Position numbers and translations under genes: made by a program. Under the pieces are notes generated by a model. It did no database searches and was not told where the DNA came from. It saw nothing but the letters and a program-made list of their open reading frames with translations. Shown piece after piece: positions 15,071 to 23,171 of a stretch of DNA of 34,010 nt. Within the stretch, counting starts at the first letter, position 1, and each line of letters starts with the position of its first letter. The stretch is from Vulcanimicrobiota bacterium (GTDB taxonomy: Bacteria; Vulcanimicrobiota; Vulcanimicrobiia; Eremiobacterales; Eremiobacteraceae): the NCBI GenBank assembly GCA_013290125.1, contig JABCYQ010000029.1:1-34010 (forward strand), given 5' to 3'.

Positions 15071-17011
15071 TCAGCGGGTCTCGATTTCAAATGCCGCAAG
15101 TTCGGCTATCGCGTTTTCCCATGCCGACATCGCCGCGGCGTGCTCGCGGGCGATCGACTCTAGTTCGGAGGTCGCTGCGCGTATGGCGTCGGCATCTTTG
15201 CCGATCCCGGGTGCGGCGAATCGCGCTTCGACTTCACTCCTACGCGCATCCAGTTCTTCTATCTCTAGTTCTCGTGCGGCGCAGTCGGCTTCGAGCTGCG
15301 CCCTGCGATTCTTGGAGAGCGGCGCACGCGGCACCGCCTCTTCGGGTTTCGATCGCTCGTCGACTTGCGCCGAATCGAGCGAGCCTTTTGAATCTCTGTT
15401 CTCGAACGCGTCGTAGCCGCCGTCGAATAGTTCCCAGCCACTTGGAGACAGCGAGAGTACGCGGTCGGCGATGCGCCTTAGCAAATACCGGTCGTGTGAG
15501 ACCGCGATGATCGACCCTGGGAACGTGTCGAGCGCGCGCTCGAACGCCTCGCGGCTGTCGATATCGAGATCGTTTGTGGGCTCATCCAAAAGCAGACATG
15601 GCGCCTCGCCCGCGATCAAACGCGCGAGCATGATGCGCCGGCGTTCGCCTCCCGAGAACGATTCCACGGGTTTGTCGCCGGCTTCACCGCTCAAGCCCAA
15701 GGCACCGAGCAACGAGCGAGCGCGTTGCGGCGTGATACCGGGTGCGTGCGCGACAACATCGACGGCTCGCGCACCTGGGGGTAGCGCTTCGCTTGAATCC
15801 TGCGAGAAGTAAGCGGGCGCGACGCCTGATCCAAATGTGACGGTCCCAGCGTCCGCCTTGATCATGCTCGCAAGTATCTTGAGCAAGGTGGATTTGCCGG
15901 CGCCGTTCGGACCGACTACGGCAAGCCGCTCGCCGGCGACGAGTTCGAATCGCAGGCCGGAGAAAAGCGGCTTGGCGAATCGCTTTGCGAGGCCGTCCAC
16001 AGAGATGGCGACGCTTCTGCCCGTCGCGCGCGAGGATCGCAGACCGATCCCGATCGCGCGCGCGCGCCGCCGCGGTCCCTCCGGCGCGACGAGCTTCGCG
16101 AGTTGTTTTTCGCGGCTTCGGACTTGCGCATAGTTGTGAGAGCCGTGCGTGCGCAGTTCTGCGATGACCTTGAGGCGCCGATCGCGCTCGGCTTCGAAGC
16201 GCTCGCTCTCGGCGGCCGCCGCTTCTTCGCGCACTTGCCGCTCGGCGACGAACGCTGCATACGCACCAGCACCACGCGGTGCCGGATAGTCGATGACCTT
16301 GCCGACGTCGAGCTCCCAGATGTCGGTCGAAACGCGATCGAGCACGTAGCGATCGTGCGAGACGATGATGTAGGCGCGGCGATCGCTGATTATCAGATCT
16401 TCCAGCCGGCGAACCGCCTCGAGATCGAGATGATTCGTCGGTTCGTCGAGCAGCAGACAATCTGGATCTTCGAGCAGCACGCGCGCGAGATTGGCGCGCG
16501 TCCGCTGACCGCCGGAGAACTCTCGCAATGGACGGTCGAGGTCATCCTCGCCGAAACCAAAGGCAGCGATCATCGATCGCATTCGCCGCGGCATCGCAGC
16601 GCCGCCGTGACGCTCGAAGTCGTCATGCGCTTGACCGTAGCGGACCATAAGGCGCTCAAGATCGGACTCGTTCGCCGTCGCCATCGCTTCTTCAAGCGCG
16701 CGAAGCTCGCGCTCGTGTTCGAGGACGGCTGATACGGCCGACTCCAGCGCCTCGCGCAAGCTTCCGTGCGCTCCCTCGGATGCGTCCTGGCCGACGAAGC
16801 CGAAGCGCGCGCCTCTCGCTCGCACAACCGTGCCCCCGTCGGCGCGATCCATACCCGCGAGGATCCGCAGCAGCGTGGATTTTCCCGCACCGTTGCGGCC
16901 GACAAGTCCTATCTTCTGCGAGTCGCGCAGCACTCCCGACGCGCCGGACAGGACGCTCTGTCCGCCGTACGTTCGAGCAAGGTCGGAGAAGCGGATCCAC
17001 TCCATCGGCAT
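15071..17011 (-). CDS. ABC-F family ATPase (Uup/EttA-like)
   Basis: This is a 646-aa soluble protein with two ATPase domains and no membrane helices, typical of ABC-F ribosome-associated factors or resistance proteins. The first domain has Walker A GRNGAGKS (38-45), signature FSGGQRTR (about 165) and Walker B LLLDEPTNHLD (about 183). An interdomain linker rich in Glu/Arg/Ala follows. The second domain has GPNGAGKS (about 366), FSGGERRR (about 450) and LLLDEPTNDLD (about 470). A C-terminal acidic coiled coil (ARELEIEELDARRSEVEARF) resembles Uup. ATG 17011 overlaps the upstream stop as TGATG. The neighbouring methyltransferase supports a role in translation, but this is inference. Confidence 0.92.
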   Translation of the reverse strand: MPMEWIRFSDLARTYGGQSVLSGASGVLRDSQKIGLVGRNGAGKSTLLRILAGMDRADGGTVVRARGARFGFVGQDASEGAHGSLREALESAVSAVLEHERELRALEEAMATANESDLERLMVRYGQAHDDFERHGGAAMPRRMRSMIAAFGFGEDDLDRPLREFSGGQRTRANLARVLLEDPDCLLLDEPTNHLDLEAVRRLEDLIISDRRAYIIVSHDRYVLDRVSTDIWELDVGKVIDYPAPRGAGAYAAFVAERQVREEAAAAESERFEAERDRRLKVIAELRTHGSHNYAQVRSREKQLAKLVAPEGPRRRARAIGIGLRSSRATGRSVAISVDGLAKRFAKPLFSGLRFELVAGERLAVVGPNGAGKSTLLKILASMIKADAGTVTFGSGVAPAYFSQDSSEALPPGARAVDVVAHAPGITPQRARSLLGALGLSGEAGDKPVESFSGGERRRIMLARLIAGEAPCLLLDEPTNDLDIDSREAFERALDTFPGSIIAVSHDRYLLRRIADRVLSLSPSGWELFDGGYDAFENRDSKGSLDSAQVDERSKPEEAVPRAPLSKNRRAQLEADCAARELEIEELDARRSEVEARFAAPGIGKDADAIRAATSELESIAREHAAAMSAWENAIAELAAFEIETR

Positions 17012-17583
17012 CAGTCGACGACGATGACGTCCACGGCGTTCGACTCGGTCATCGCGGAGCTCGCGGCCGTTATCTGATGCGAAGCGCACGATGCGATGAT
17101 CGCGATGCTTCCTTCTTGCATGCCGTCGATCAGGCGATACCCGACATGCGTGGAGAGTCTGGGTCCAATCGCGGTCCCGAGGACCGCGCCGCCGATAATG
17201 CCAATCACGAAGAAGAACAGTGCGTCGGCGACGATCGAGAATTCGGGCTCGACGTGTGCGACCTGGCCGACTGGGGAAAGCCCGAAAGCGATGCCAGCGA
17301 GAATTCCGACCGATGCACCGACGAGCGCTCCGCGGTCGGCTCGCGCACGCTGCTCGACGGGTCCCTCAAGTCCCGGCGCGCCGGCAAGCGGATCTTCGGC
17401 GGAACGATCTCCGCTGACACCCAGACGATCTGCGAGCGCTCGCGCTCGGGCGACGTCATGAGCGCACAGACTCAGAGACGGCGCTTCGATGCCGGCCGCG
17501 ATAAGCGCCGCGATAGTCCTCTCCGCGGCGGACTCATCCGCCGCGAGACTGGCCACGGTCGCGCGCCCCAATGGCAGGTCCAT
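17011..17583 (-). CDS. Small membrane protein with stress-protein-like N-terminus, unknown function
   Basis: This is a 190-aa protein. Residues 1-60 (LPLGRATVASLAADESAAER, ARALADRLGV) look like an alpha/beta domain similar to YflT/general-stress-protein N-termini. Two hydrophobic Gly/Ala-rich segments follow, ALVGASVGILAGIAFGL and ALFFFVIGIIGGAVLGTAIG, typical of glycine-zipper membrane helices. A second alpha/beta stretch (GSIAIIASCASHQITAASSAM) comes at the end. It is the first gene of the operon, with a TGATG overlap to the ABC-F gene. No enzyme motif was found. Confidence 0.65.
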   Translation of the reverse strand: MDLPLGRATVASLAADESAAERTIAALIAAGIEAPSLSLCAHDVARARALADRLGVSGDRSAEDPLAGAPGLEGPVEQRARADRGALVGASVGILAGIAFGLSPVGQVAHVEPEFSIVADALFFFVIGIIGGAVLGTAIGPRLSTHVGYRLIDGMQEGSIAIIASCASHQITAASSAMTESNAVDVIVVD

Positions 17584-17601
17584 CTGCTATCGCACCTAAC
17601 C

Positions 17602-17630
17602 TCTAGAGTAAGAGCCGCGATCGTTGCCAA
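17602..17630 (-). promoter_or_regulatory. Candidate promoter for the 17583-11317 operon
   Basis: On the minus strand TTGGCA (17630-17625, 5 of 6 to consensus) is followed after 17 bases by TCTAGA (17607-17602, 3 of 6 to consensus), 18 bases before the ATG at 17583. The position fits the operon start, but the -10 box is weak. Confidence 0.35.
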
Positions 17631-17649
17631 CCGGTCCGGTACGCACAGC

Positions 17650-17940
17650 ATGATCGATCGCCCAGGCGTGCTCGTCGGCAAATCCGTCACGATCCGCGCA
17701 GGCGGACCCGAGCCCGAGTACTTCACGGCCGTCCACCGGCAGTTCGCCGGCAGCACGGGTCGCGTCCATGCCGTGGTTCCAGCCGAACCGCGCGAGAACC
17801 CGCTCGTCAAAGTAGGCTTCGAGGACGGCACCAAGATCGCGTTCTTCCGGCTCGCGGACCTCATCGTCGATCGCGAGGCCGAATCGGCGACGCCCGTCAA
17901 GCACGGGAAACGCGGCAGCCACCTACCCGGCGGTTCGTGA
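17650..17940 (+). CDS. Small SH3-like-barrel candidate, unknown function
   Basis: This is a 96-aa protein. The core GVLVGKSVTIRAGG, STGRVHAVVPAEPR, LVKVGFEDGTKIAFFRLADLIVD reads as a small beta-barrel like SH3/KOW-type domains, with a G-x-V turn and a 'valueFEDG' hairpin. The last 20 residues are basic and polar. ATG 17650 is used because coding character starts there, although no clear Shine-Dalgarno precedes it. Its TGA overlaps the GTG of the acetyltransferase (GTGA at 17937-17940), so the two are coupled. Confidence 0.6.
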   Translation: MIDRPGVLVGKSVTIRAGGPEPEYFTAVHRQFAGSTGRVHAVVPAEPRENPLVKVGFEDGTKIAFFRLADLIVDREAESATPVKHGKRGSHLPGGS

Positions 17941-18362
17941 CCGCCGAAATCAAATCGTGCGCTGTCGAGACCGCGCGGAACTTTTGCACCTCGCGTGAGA
18001 GCGCCAATGCTCGGAGGCTCTACGGCGCCCCGTTCGCCGCGGTTTCATCGACGCACGCGCTCGCTGCGACGGCTATCGCCGGGGCGTCGATCGTCGGCGC
18101 GCTCATCTATACGCTATGCGGCGGCGTTGCGGAAATCGAATCTGTCGCCGTCGATCCGGCGCTCCTCGATGTGGGTGATGCGCTCGTCCGCCGTTTCGAG
18201 GAAGCTGCCTCGTACAACAATTGCCACAAGCTCATGGCGCGTGTGAAACAGGGCAGCCCGGAGCAGGCGCTGCTCGAACGATTTCGTTTTCGCGTGACGG
18301 CCGTGCTCGAGCGGCATTTCTTCCAAGCGGACTTCGCTGATATGGTGAAGTGGATCGCATGA
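17937..18362 (+). CDS. GNAT-like N-acetyltransferase
   Basis: This is a 141-aa protein. The central strand and helix AEIESVAVDPALLDVGDALVRRFEEAASYNNCHKLMARVKQGSPEQALLERFRF follows the GNAT pattern (acetyl-CoA-binding loop, then helix, then next strand and a short insertion before the C-terminal strand). The canonical R-x-x-G-x-G loop is modified to LLDVGDAL, so activity is uncertain. The GTG start overlaps the preceding stop. The gene ends 36 bases from the convergent btuF stop; that gap holds no terminator-like hairpin. Confidence 0.65.
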   Translation: MTAEIKSCAVETARNFCTSRESANARRLYGAPFAAVSSTHALAATAIAGASIVGALIYTLCGGVAEIESVAVDPALLDVGDALVRRFEEAASYNNCHKLMARVKQGSPEQALLERFRFRVTAVLERHFFQADFADMVKWIA

Positions 18363-18398
18363 TGTGTCGCTTGCCCCTTCAGATTGTTCCCCGACGAA

Positions 18399-19244
18399 TC
18401 AATGCCCGGAGAGCGCCGAGTGCAACCACGAGAGGCCTTCGACGATGCGCGGGCCATTGCGTTCCATGATGTCATCGGACGGCGGCCGCAGCACTGCACC
18501 GTCGCGGACCGCTCGCAGCACGCGCCACGGCATCTGCGCCCGCACATCTTTGTCGAACGGTGTGTCGACGGCGACGATGATCACATCCGGATCAGCCCGC
18601 ACGATCGCTTCGGCATTCAAATCCGGGTACGGCTCGTCGCTCGCCGACGCCACGTTCTCTCCGCCCGCCGCTTCGATCATGTCGCCCAAGAACGAGTGCT
18701 TACCCGCCGCGAAACCGGGAAGCCCGAGCAGGTAGAGAACATGCGGCCGCGGCCGCCCGCGCGACGCGCTCGCGATCGACGCGATCTTCTGCGTCAACGA
18801 CTTCGCGAGCGCAGCCGCTTGCGAAGTCCGGTCGCACGCGCGCCCGACGCCGTCGATGTCCGCAGTAAGATCGCCGAGGTCGCGATTCGGCAGATACGAG
18901 ACCGGAATTCCAAGCTGTCGCTCGATCGGCGACCCTTCCGCCTCTTGGTCGTGCAGCGCGACCACGATCGTCGGATGCAGCGCAGCCACGAGTTCGAGGT
19001 TCGCGGTCCGCGTATCCGCCACGTGGGGCAGCGCGCGTGCGACGGCTGGATAATCGTCGAAGACCGTGTCGGCGACGAGGCGCTCGCCGCAGCCGATCGC
19101 AAATGCGATCTCGGTGAGCGACGGAGCGAGCGAGACGATGCGCGGACTTGTGCCGGCCGGCGCGCTATTCTTGGTCTGCGCCGCACACGATGCTAGCATC
19201 ACCCCGAACGCGCAGATCGCGACCCCGAGCGCACATACACGCAT
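18399..19244 (-). CDS. btuF: Cobalamin-type ABC transporter substrate-binding lipoprotein
   Basis: This is a 281-aa periplasmic binding protein. The signal peptide ends in lipobox LASC with the lipidated Cys at residue 20. The mature protein begins PRIVSLAPSLTEIAFAIGCG, the standard start of BtuF/FepB-like helical-backbone binding proteins, with GIPVSYLPNRDLGDL and GKHSFLGDMIEAAGGEN later. ATG 19244 overlaps the btuB stop as TGATG; the frame also allows TTG one codon earlier. It is the last gene of the riboswitch-controlled btuC-btuD-btuB-btuF operon, which sets the expected ligand as vitamin B12 or a corrinoid. Confidence 0.88.
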   Translation of the reverse strand: MRVCALGVAICAFGVMLASCAAQTKNSAPAGTSPRIVSLAPSLTEIAFAIGCGERLVADTVFDDYPAVARALPHVADTRTANLELVAALHPTIVVALHDQEAEGSPIERQLGIPVSYLPNRDLGDLTADIDGVGRACDRTSQAAALAKSLTQKIASIASASRGRPRPHVLYLLGLPGFAAGKHSFLGDMIEAAGGENVASASDEPYPDLNAEAIVRADPDVIIVAVDTPFDKDVRAQMPWRVLRAVRDGAVLRPPSDDIMERNGPRIVEGLSWLHSALSGH

Positions 19245-21160
19245 CAAGGCCGCGCCACCGTCAGGCGGACGCTGAAGGTCGTGCCCTCAACCGGATACCC
19301 GAACGTGTCTTGAACGCGCTCGCCGGTGAGATTATCGGCGCGCAGCGTGAGGCCCAGGCCGCGTCCGATAGGCCGCTCGATAAAAGCGCCGACACTCGCG
19401 TAGCCCGGTAGCACGATCGTGTTGGTCTCATTCGCGTACCGGCGTCCGGTAAACGTAAGACTCAGGCCCGCCGATCCCGATCGCAGCGCGCGTTCGATGT
19501 CGGCCGAGCCGGTCGCAGTCGGACGATACAAGAGCCTGATGTTCGGCGCGCCGCCGAGATCCGCCGCACGCGGATAGTCCGTATATGCAAACCGCATCTG
19601 CCAATCATCGGCGGCGCGCAGCGCAACGGACGCGTTCACGCCGCGCACGCTCGCGCGGCTGACGTTCACGGGCAAGAACGTGATCGGATCGAACACGATG
19701 AGGTTGTTCGTATCAGTGCCGAACCAGGTGAGACTCGCGCTGCCTGCGGCGTTCTCGGCGCTCAATCCGGCGTCGAACGTGGCCGCGTACTCCGGCTGCA
19801 GCGCCGGATTTCCCGCAAACGGAAAATACCGGTCATCGAGATCGGGTGTGCGAAACGCCCGCGCATAATTCGCGCGAAACGTCACTGCGCCGGAGAGTTT
19901 CTCCAGAATCCCGATTGAGGGCACGCCTGTGCGCTTCGTCCCTTGCGGCCGCTCCTCGCGCAATCCGACGCTTGCCGACAACGGCGAACCAGCCGCACGC
20001 AGATCATCCGCCACGAAGATCGCCGTGGTCCCGTCAGATGCCGGCGAAGCCGGCTGCCCAACGCCCGAACCGAAGTACGCGCGATCGCCGCGCGAATCAT
20101 ACCCGAACGTGACGATCTGGCTCGCACCCGCCTGCATCGAGTCGCGCAATGAGAATCCCCGCGATACTGCGTTGTCGAGCGCGTCGTATGGAAACGGGAG
20201 GTCCGGATCACCGATGTGCTGCCGCCTTCCGTCCGCGAACAGTTGCAGTGTCCACGCGTTGCGGCCCGCAGGCGCTTCTAATGTGAGATCGCTGCGCTCG
20301 TAGATCCGCTGCTCCCGCCCGAGCGGCGTCGACTGGAACGAGAGATCACCGGGTATGCCGATCGATTGTGCCTGGTCGCTGAGATGTAAACGGATCGATA
20401 CGTTTCCGGCATCGTGCGATAGCGCAAGCGATTCGTCTTGCAGATTCGCGTCGGAATTCGACCGAGTGCCGGCGGGCAGCGACCCGAACGCGGGATAGTC
20501 AAATTGGTTGCGCGCGTGCGTGGTGCGAACATCGAACGCATAGGCGAGCGATTTCGCCTCCCCGCCGGACGCGGCGATACCCTGATCCACCCTGCCCTCG
20601 AAGCCGGCCTCCACGAACGCGCTGGCCGCCGGCGCGGATGCTTGCTGCGTGATGATGTTGATGACGCCTCCGACCGCGCTCGAGCCGTAGAGCGTCGAGG
20701 CGCCGCCTTCGACGATCTCGATACGGCTTATCCCGGCCACGGGCAAAGACGAGAAATCAACCGCGCCGGTATCGGGATCGTTGATCGGCCGGCCGTCCAC
20801 CAGAACGAGCGTCTGCGTCGACGACGCGCCGCGCAGAAACACCGACTGAAGCGAACCGACGGTCCCCGCGTCTTTGACGGTGATGCCGGGGATGAAGCGC
20901 AGCGCATCGGCGACCGAATTCGATCCGAGTCTGCGAAGGTCCGCGGCGGAGACCACCCACGTCTCGCGCGACGTCGCGCCGATCGTACTAGCGTGACGCT
21001 GCGATGTGACAACCACGGTATCGAGCGGCTTCGCATGCGGCGACGCCGATGGTGACGGCGATGGCGCGGGCGACGGCGATGTTGCCGGCGCCGCGCTTGC
21101 CGGCGCGGTGAAGACCAACGCGGAAAGCACGCAGGCGACGATGGCGATCGATCGGTTCAT
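19244..21160 (-). CDS. btuB: TonB-dependent outer-membrane receptor, BtuB-like
   Basis: This 638-aa protein has a signal peptide (MNRSIAIVACVLSALVFTAP), a Pro/Ser-rich linker, a TonB-box-like DTVVVTSQRHAS, then the plug domain (SVADALRFIPGITVKDAGT, SVFLRGASSTQTLVLVDGR, ISRIEIVEGGASTLYGSSA, GGVINIITQ). The remainder is a 22-strand-type beta barrel. ATG 21160 is backed by AAGGAG with 6-base spacing and overlaps the btuD stop (ATGA). Corrinoid uptake is inferred from the upstream cobalamin riboswitch and the adjacent BtuC/D/F genes. A TonB-like protein is encoded at 26946-27863, but it need not be its partner. Confidence 0.92.
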   Translation of the reverse strand: MNRSIAIVACVLSALVFTAPASAAPATSPSPAPSPSPSASPHAKPLDTVVVTSQRHASTIGATSRETWVVSAADLRRLGSNSVADALRFIPGITVKDAGTVGSLQSVFLRGASSTQTLVLVDGRPINDPDTGAVDFSSLPVAGISRIEIVEGGASTLYGSSAVGGVINIITQQASAPAASAFVEAGFEGRVDQGIAASGGEAKSLAYAFDVRTTHARNQFDYPAFGSLPAGTRSNSDANLQDESLALSHDAGNVSIRLHLSDQAQSIGIPGDLSFQSTPLGREQRIYERSDLTLEAPAGRNAWTLQLFADGRRQHIGDPDLPFPYDALDNAVSRGFSLRDSMQAGASQIVTFGYDSRGDRAYFGSGVGQPASPASDGTTAIFVADDLRAAGSPLSASVGLREERPQGTKRTGVPSIGILEKLSGAVTFRANYARAFRTPDLDDRYFPFAGNPALQPEYAATFDAGLSAENAAGSASLTWFGTDTNNLIVFDPITFLPVNVSRASVRGVNASVALRAADDWQMRFAYTDYPRAADLGGAPNIRLLYRPTATGSADIERALRSGSAGLSLTFTGRRYANETNTIVLPGYASVGAFIERPIGRGLGLTLRADNLTGERVQDTFGYPVEGTTFSVRLTVARP

Positions 21161-21912
21161 GAGCGGCTCCTTATCTCTGAGGATGGCGTGCACAACAGAA
21201 AACCCCACTCGGGATGGCGATGAACGCTGACTTCGACGTCGTACGCGTTCGAAAGAATTTCCGCAGTCAGAACTTTCTCAGGTGGACCAACTATCATCGT
21301 GCCGCCCGCGAGAACGCACACTATGTCGCCGAAGCGCGCTGCAAGCGAAAGATCGTGCACCGCGGCCGCGACCGCGACCCCGTCTGCAGCAAGCGCGCGA
21401 AGCGTTTTCAAAACGTCGATCTGATAGCGCAGATCGAGGTGCGACGTGGGCTCGTCCACGAGCAGCGCGCCCACTTTTGTCGCCAGCGCGGCGGCGATCC
21501 AGGCGCGCTGGACTTCGCCTGCGCTCATCTCGCCGAGCGCGTCTCGTGCGCGATCCGTCAGTCCGGTCCGCGCTAAGGCGGCTTCGACCGCGTCATCCTC
21601 TTCGCGCGACGCAGCAAGTCGGTACCACGGTCGCCGCAGCGCGAGTCCATATCCGGCGAGATCTCGCGGCGTGACATCCGGCGGCGGCGCGGACTGTGAG
21701 CCGATGAGCAGCGTTGAGGCAGATCGCTGCACGGCGCCAGTCGACGGTTTTTGAATTCCGGCAAGGACGCGCAGGAGGCTCGACTTGCCGGAGCCGTTGG
21801 GACCGACTATGACGACCAACTGTCCGGCCGGCAATTCGAGATCGACTTCGTCGAAGACGCGCCGCGCGCCATAGCGCACGCCGAGCGATCGGCCGGAGAC
21901 CGCGATGCTCAT
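21157..21912 (-). CDS. btuD: Cobalamin-type ABC transporter ATPase
   Basis: This is a 251-aa ATPase that energises the BtuC permease. It has Walker A GPNGSGKS (37-44), signature MSAGEVQRAWIAAAL, a variant of LSGGE, Walker B ALLVDEPTSHLDLRYQ and an H-loop AAAVHDLSLAARFGD. The order and spacing match BtuD/FhuC. Its ATG overlaps the btuC stop (ATGA), and its stop overlaps btuB. The MSAG in place of LSGG is a minor variant. Confidence 0.92.
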   Translation of the reverse strand: MSIAVSGRSLGVRYGARRVFDEVDLELPAGQLVVIVGPNGSGKSSLLRVLAGIQKPSTGAVQRSASTLLIGSQSAPPPDVTPRDLAGYGLALRRPWYRLAASREEDDAVEAALARTGLTDRARDALGEMSAGEVQRAWIAAALATKVGALLVDEPTSHLDLRYQIDVLKTLRALAADGVAVAAAVHDLSLAARFGDIVCVLAGGTMIVGPPEKVLTAEILSNAYDVEVSVHRHPEWGFLLCTPSSEIRSRS

Positions 21913-22910
21913 ATGTCCACCGGCCGGCGCGCGATGATCAGAAAGAACGGCACGCCGGCGAACGCGAGCACAACGCCGAGCGGCACCTCCGCGGGTGCGG
22001 CGATCGTGCGCGCTAACCCGTCAGCGAGCAGCACGACGCAGGCGCCGCCTACGACGCACGCCGGCAGCAATCGCCGCGCATCGCCGCCCACAAGCCGCCG
22101 CATCGTGTGAGGAACCATGAGACCGACGAAGCCAACCACGCCGCTCACCGCCACGCACGCGGCAGTTATCAGCGCTGCGATCGCCAGGACGCGCAGACGC
22201 GCCGCATCGACATTGAGCCCGAAACCAGCGGCAGCGACCGTTCCCAAGCGCAGCGCATTGAGATCGCGCAACGCAAAGATCGAAGCGGCGAATCCAACGG
22301 CTAGATAGGCGACGACCCAGCCGAGCTCCGGCCACCCGCGACCGCCGATGCCGCCCGCGAGCCAACCGATCACCGATCGTCCACCTGCTTCGCCGGCAGC
22401 GAGCAGAACGAGCGTCACGATCGCCGCGCACAACGCTGATATCGCAACGCCGGCTAACACGAGCCGCAGGTTCCCGTCGGCCCCGCCGCTCGCGCCGACG
22501 AATGCGACGATCGCGGCACATGCTATCCCGCCGGCGAACGCATACGCGGGGATGACGGCAAACGACGCGGAGAGCGAGAGCGCGGCGACAGCGGCAAGCG
22601 CCGCGCCGGCCGACACGCCGCTGATGTACGGATCGACCAGCGCGTTGCGGAAGAGCATCTGCAACATCGCGCCCGCCACGCCGAGCCCCGCGCCGACGCA
22701 TATGCCGATCAGAATTCGCGGCAATCTGATCGCCCACACTATGGTCGCGGCAAGGTCTGTGTGACCCGGATGCAGCAACGCGTCGAATACTTGCGCTGGA
22801 TCTAGCGCGACAGGGCCATAGAAAAGACCAGCGACGGCCAGAGCGATTGCGAGAAGCGCAAGCGCAAATAGGCGAACTGAGTAGCTGGCGCCGATGCGCC
22901 CCGAAGTCAT
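21909..22910 (-). CDS. btuC: Cobalamin-type ABC transporter permease (FecCD family)
   Basis: This is a 333-aa integral membrane protein with about 9-10 helices. Hallmarks of the FecCD/BtuC family are RLPRILIGICVGAGLGVAGAMLQ near the N-terminus, FRNALVDPYISGVSAGAALAA, and GFVGLMVPHTMRRLVGGDARRLLPA with the coupling helix at the C-terminus. It is the first gene after the cobalamin riboswitch. An AGG lies 4 bases upstream of ATG 22910, and the riboswitch B12 box is only about 60 bases away, so the switch may control translation start. Confidence 0.93.
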   Translation of the reverse strand: MTSGRIGASYSVRLFALALLAIALAVAGLFYGPVALDPAQVFDALLHPGHTDLAATIVWAIRLPRILIGICVGAGLGVAGAMLQMLFRNALVDPYISGVSAGAALAAVAALSLSASFAVIPAYAFAGGIACAAIVAFVGASGGADGNLRLVLAGVAISALCAAIVTLVLLAAGEAGGRSVIGWLAGGIGGRGWPELGWVVAYLAVGFAASIFALRDLNALRLGTVAAAGFGLNVDAARLRVLAIAALITAACVAVSGVVGFVGLMVPHTMRRLVGGDARRLLPACVVGGACVVLLADGLARTIAAPAEVPLGVVLAFAGVPFFLIIARRPVDI

Positions 22911-22966
22911 TGTGCCTGAGCTCCGTCTCTCTCTCGCGAAGAGGCCGTGCCTATTCGATTACCTGA

Positions 22967-23109
22967 GTCCGAGACAGGTCTCCTGACTTCCGGATCCTAG
23001 CCTTGATGCCGGCGCCTTCCCATCGCTAGGACAGTGGCGCGTCGGCGGCTCCCCGGTTACAGTGGCGCGTCCGTGCCGGATTTCCACCGGCTTCCCTGAC
23101 GCCTCGGAC
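22967..23109 (-). ncRNA. Cobalamin (AdoCbl) riboswitch
   Basis: Read on the minus strand, the conserved 5' core includes GGGAAGCCGGTGGAAATCC, then GCCACTGTAACCGGGGAGCC, and the 3' B12 box AAGTCAGGAGACCTGTC (22989-22973). The closing helix P1 is CTCGGAC at 23103-23109 with GTCCGAG at 22967-22973. The GACGCGCCACTGT motif occurs twice (ending near 23031 and 23069), as in many members of the class. It precedes btuC by about 56 bases on the same strand and should repress the btuCDBF operon when cobalamin is plentiful. Confidence 0.96.
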
Positions 23110-23171
23110 CGTTGACGTCACCGCTTTTCTCGCGCGCTAGGAGAAATCCCGCTGCGCTGTAATCACCGCGC

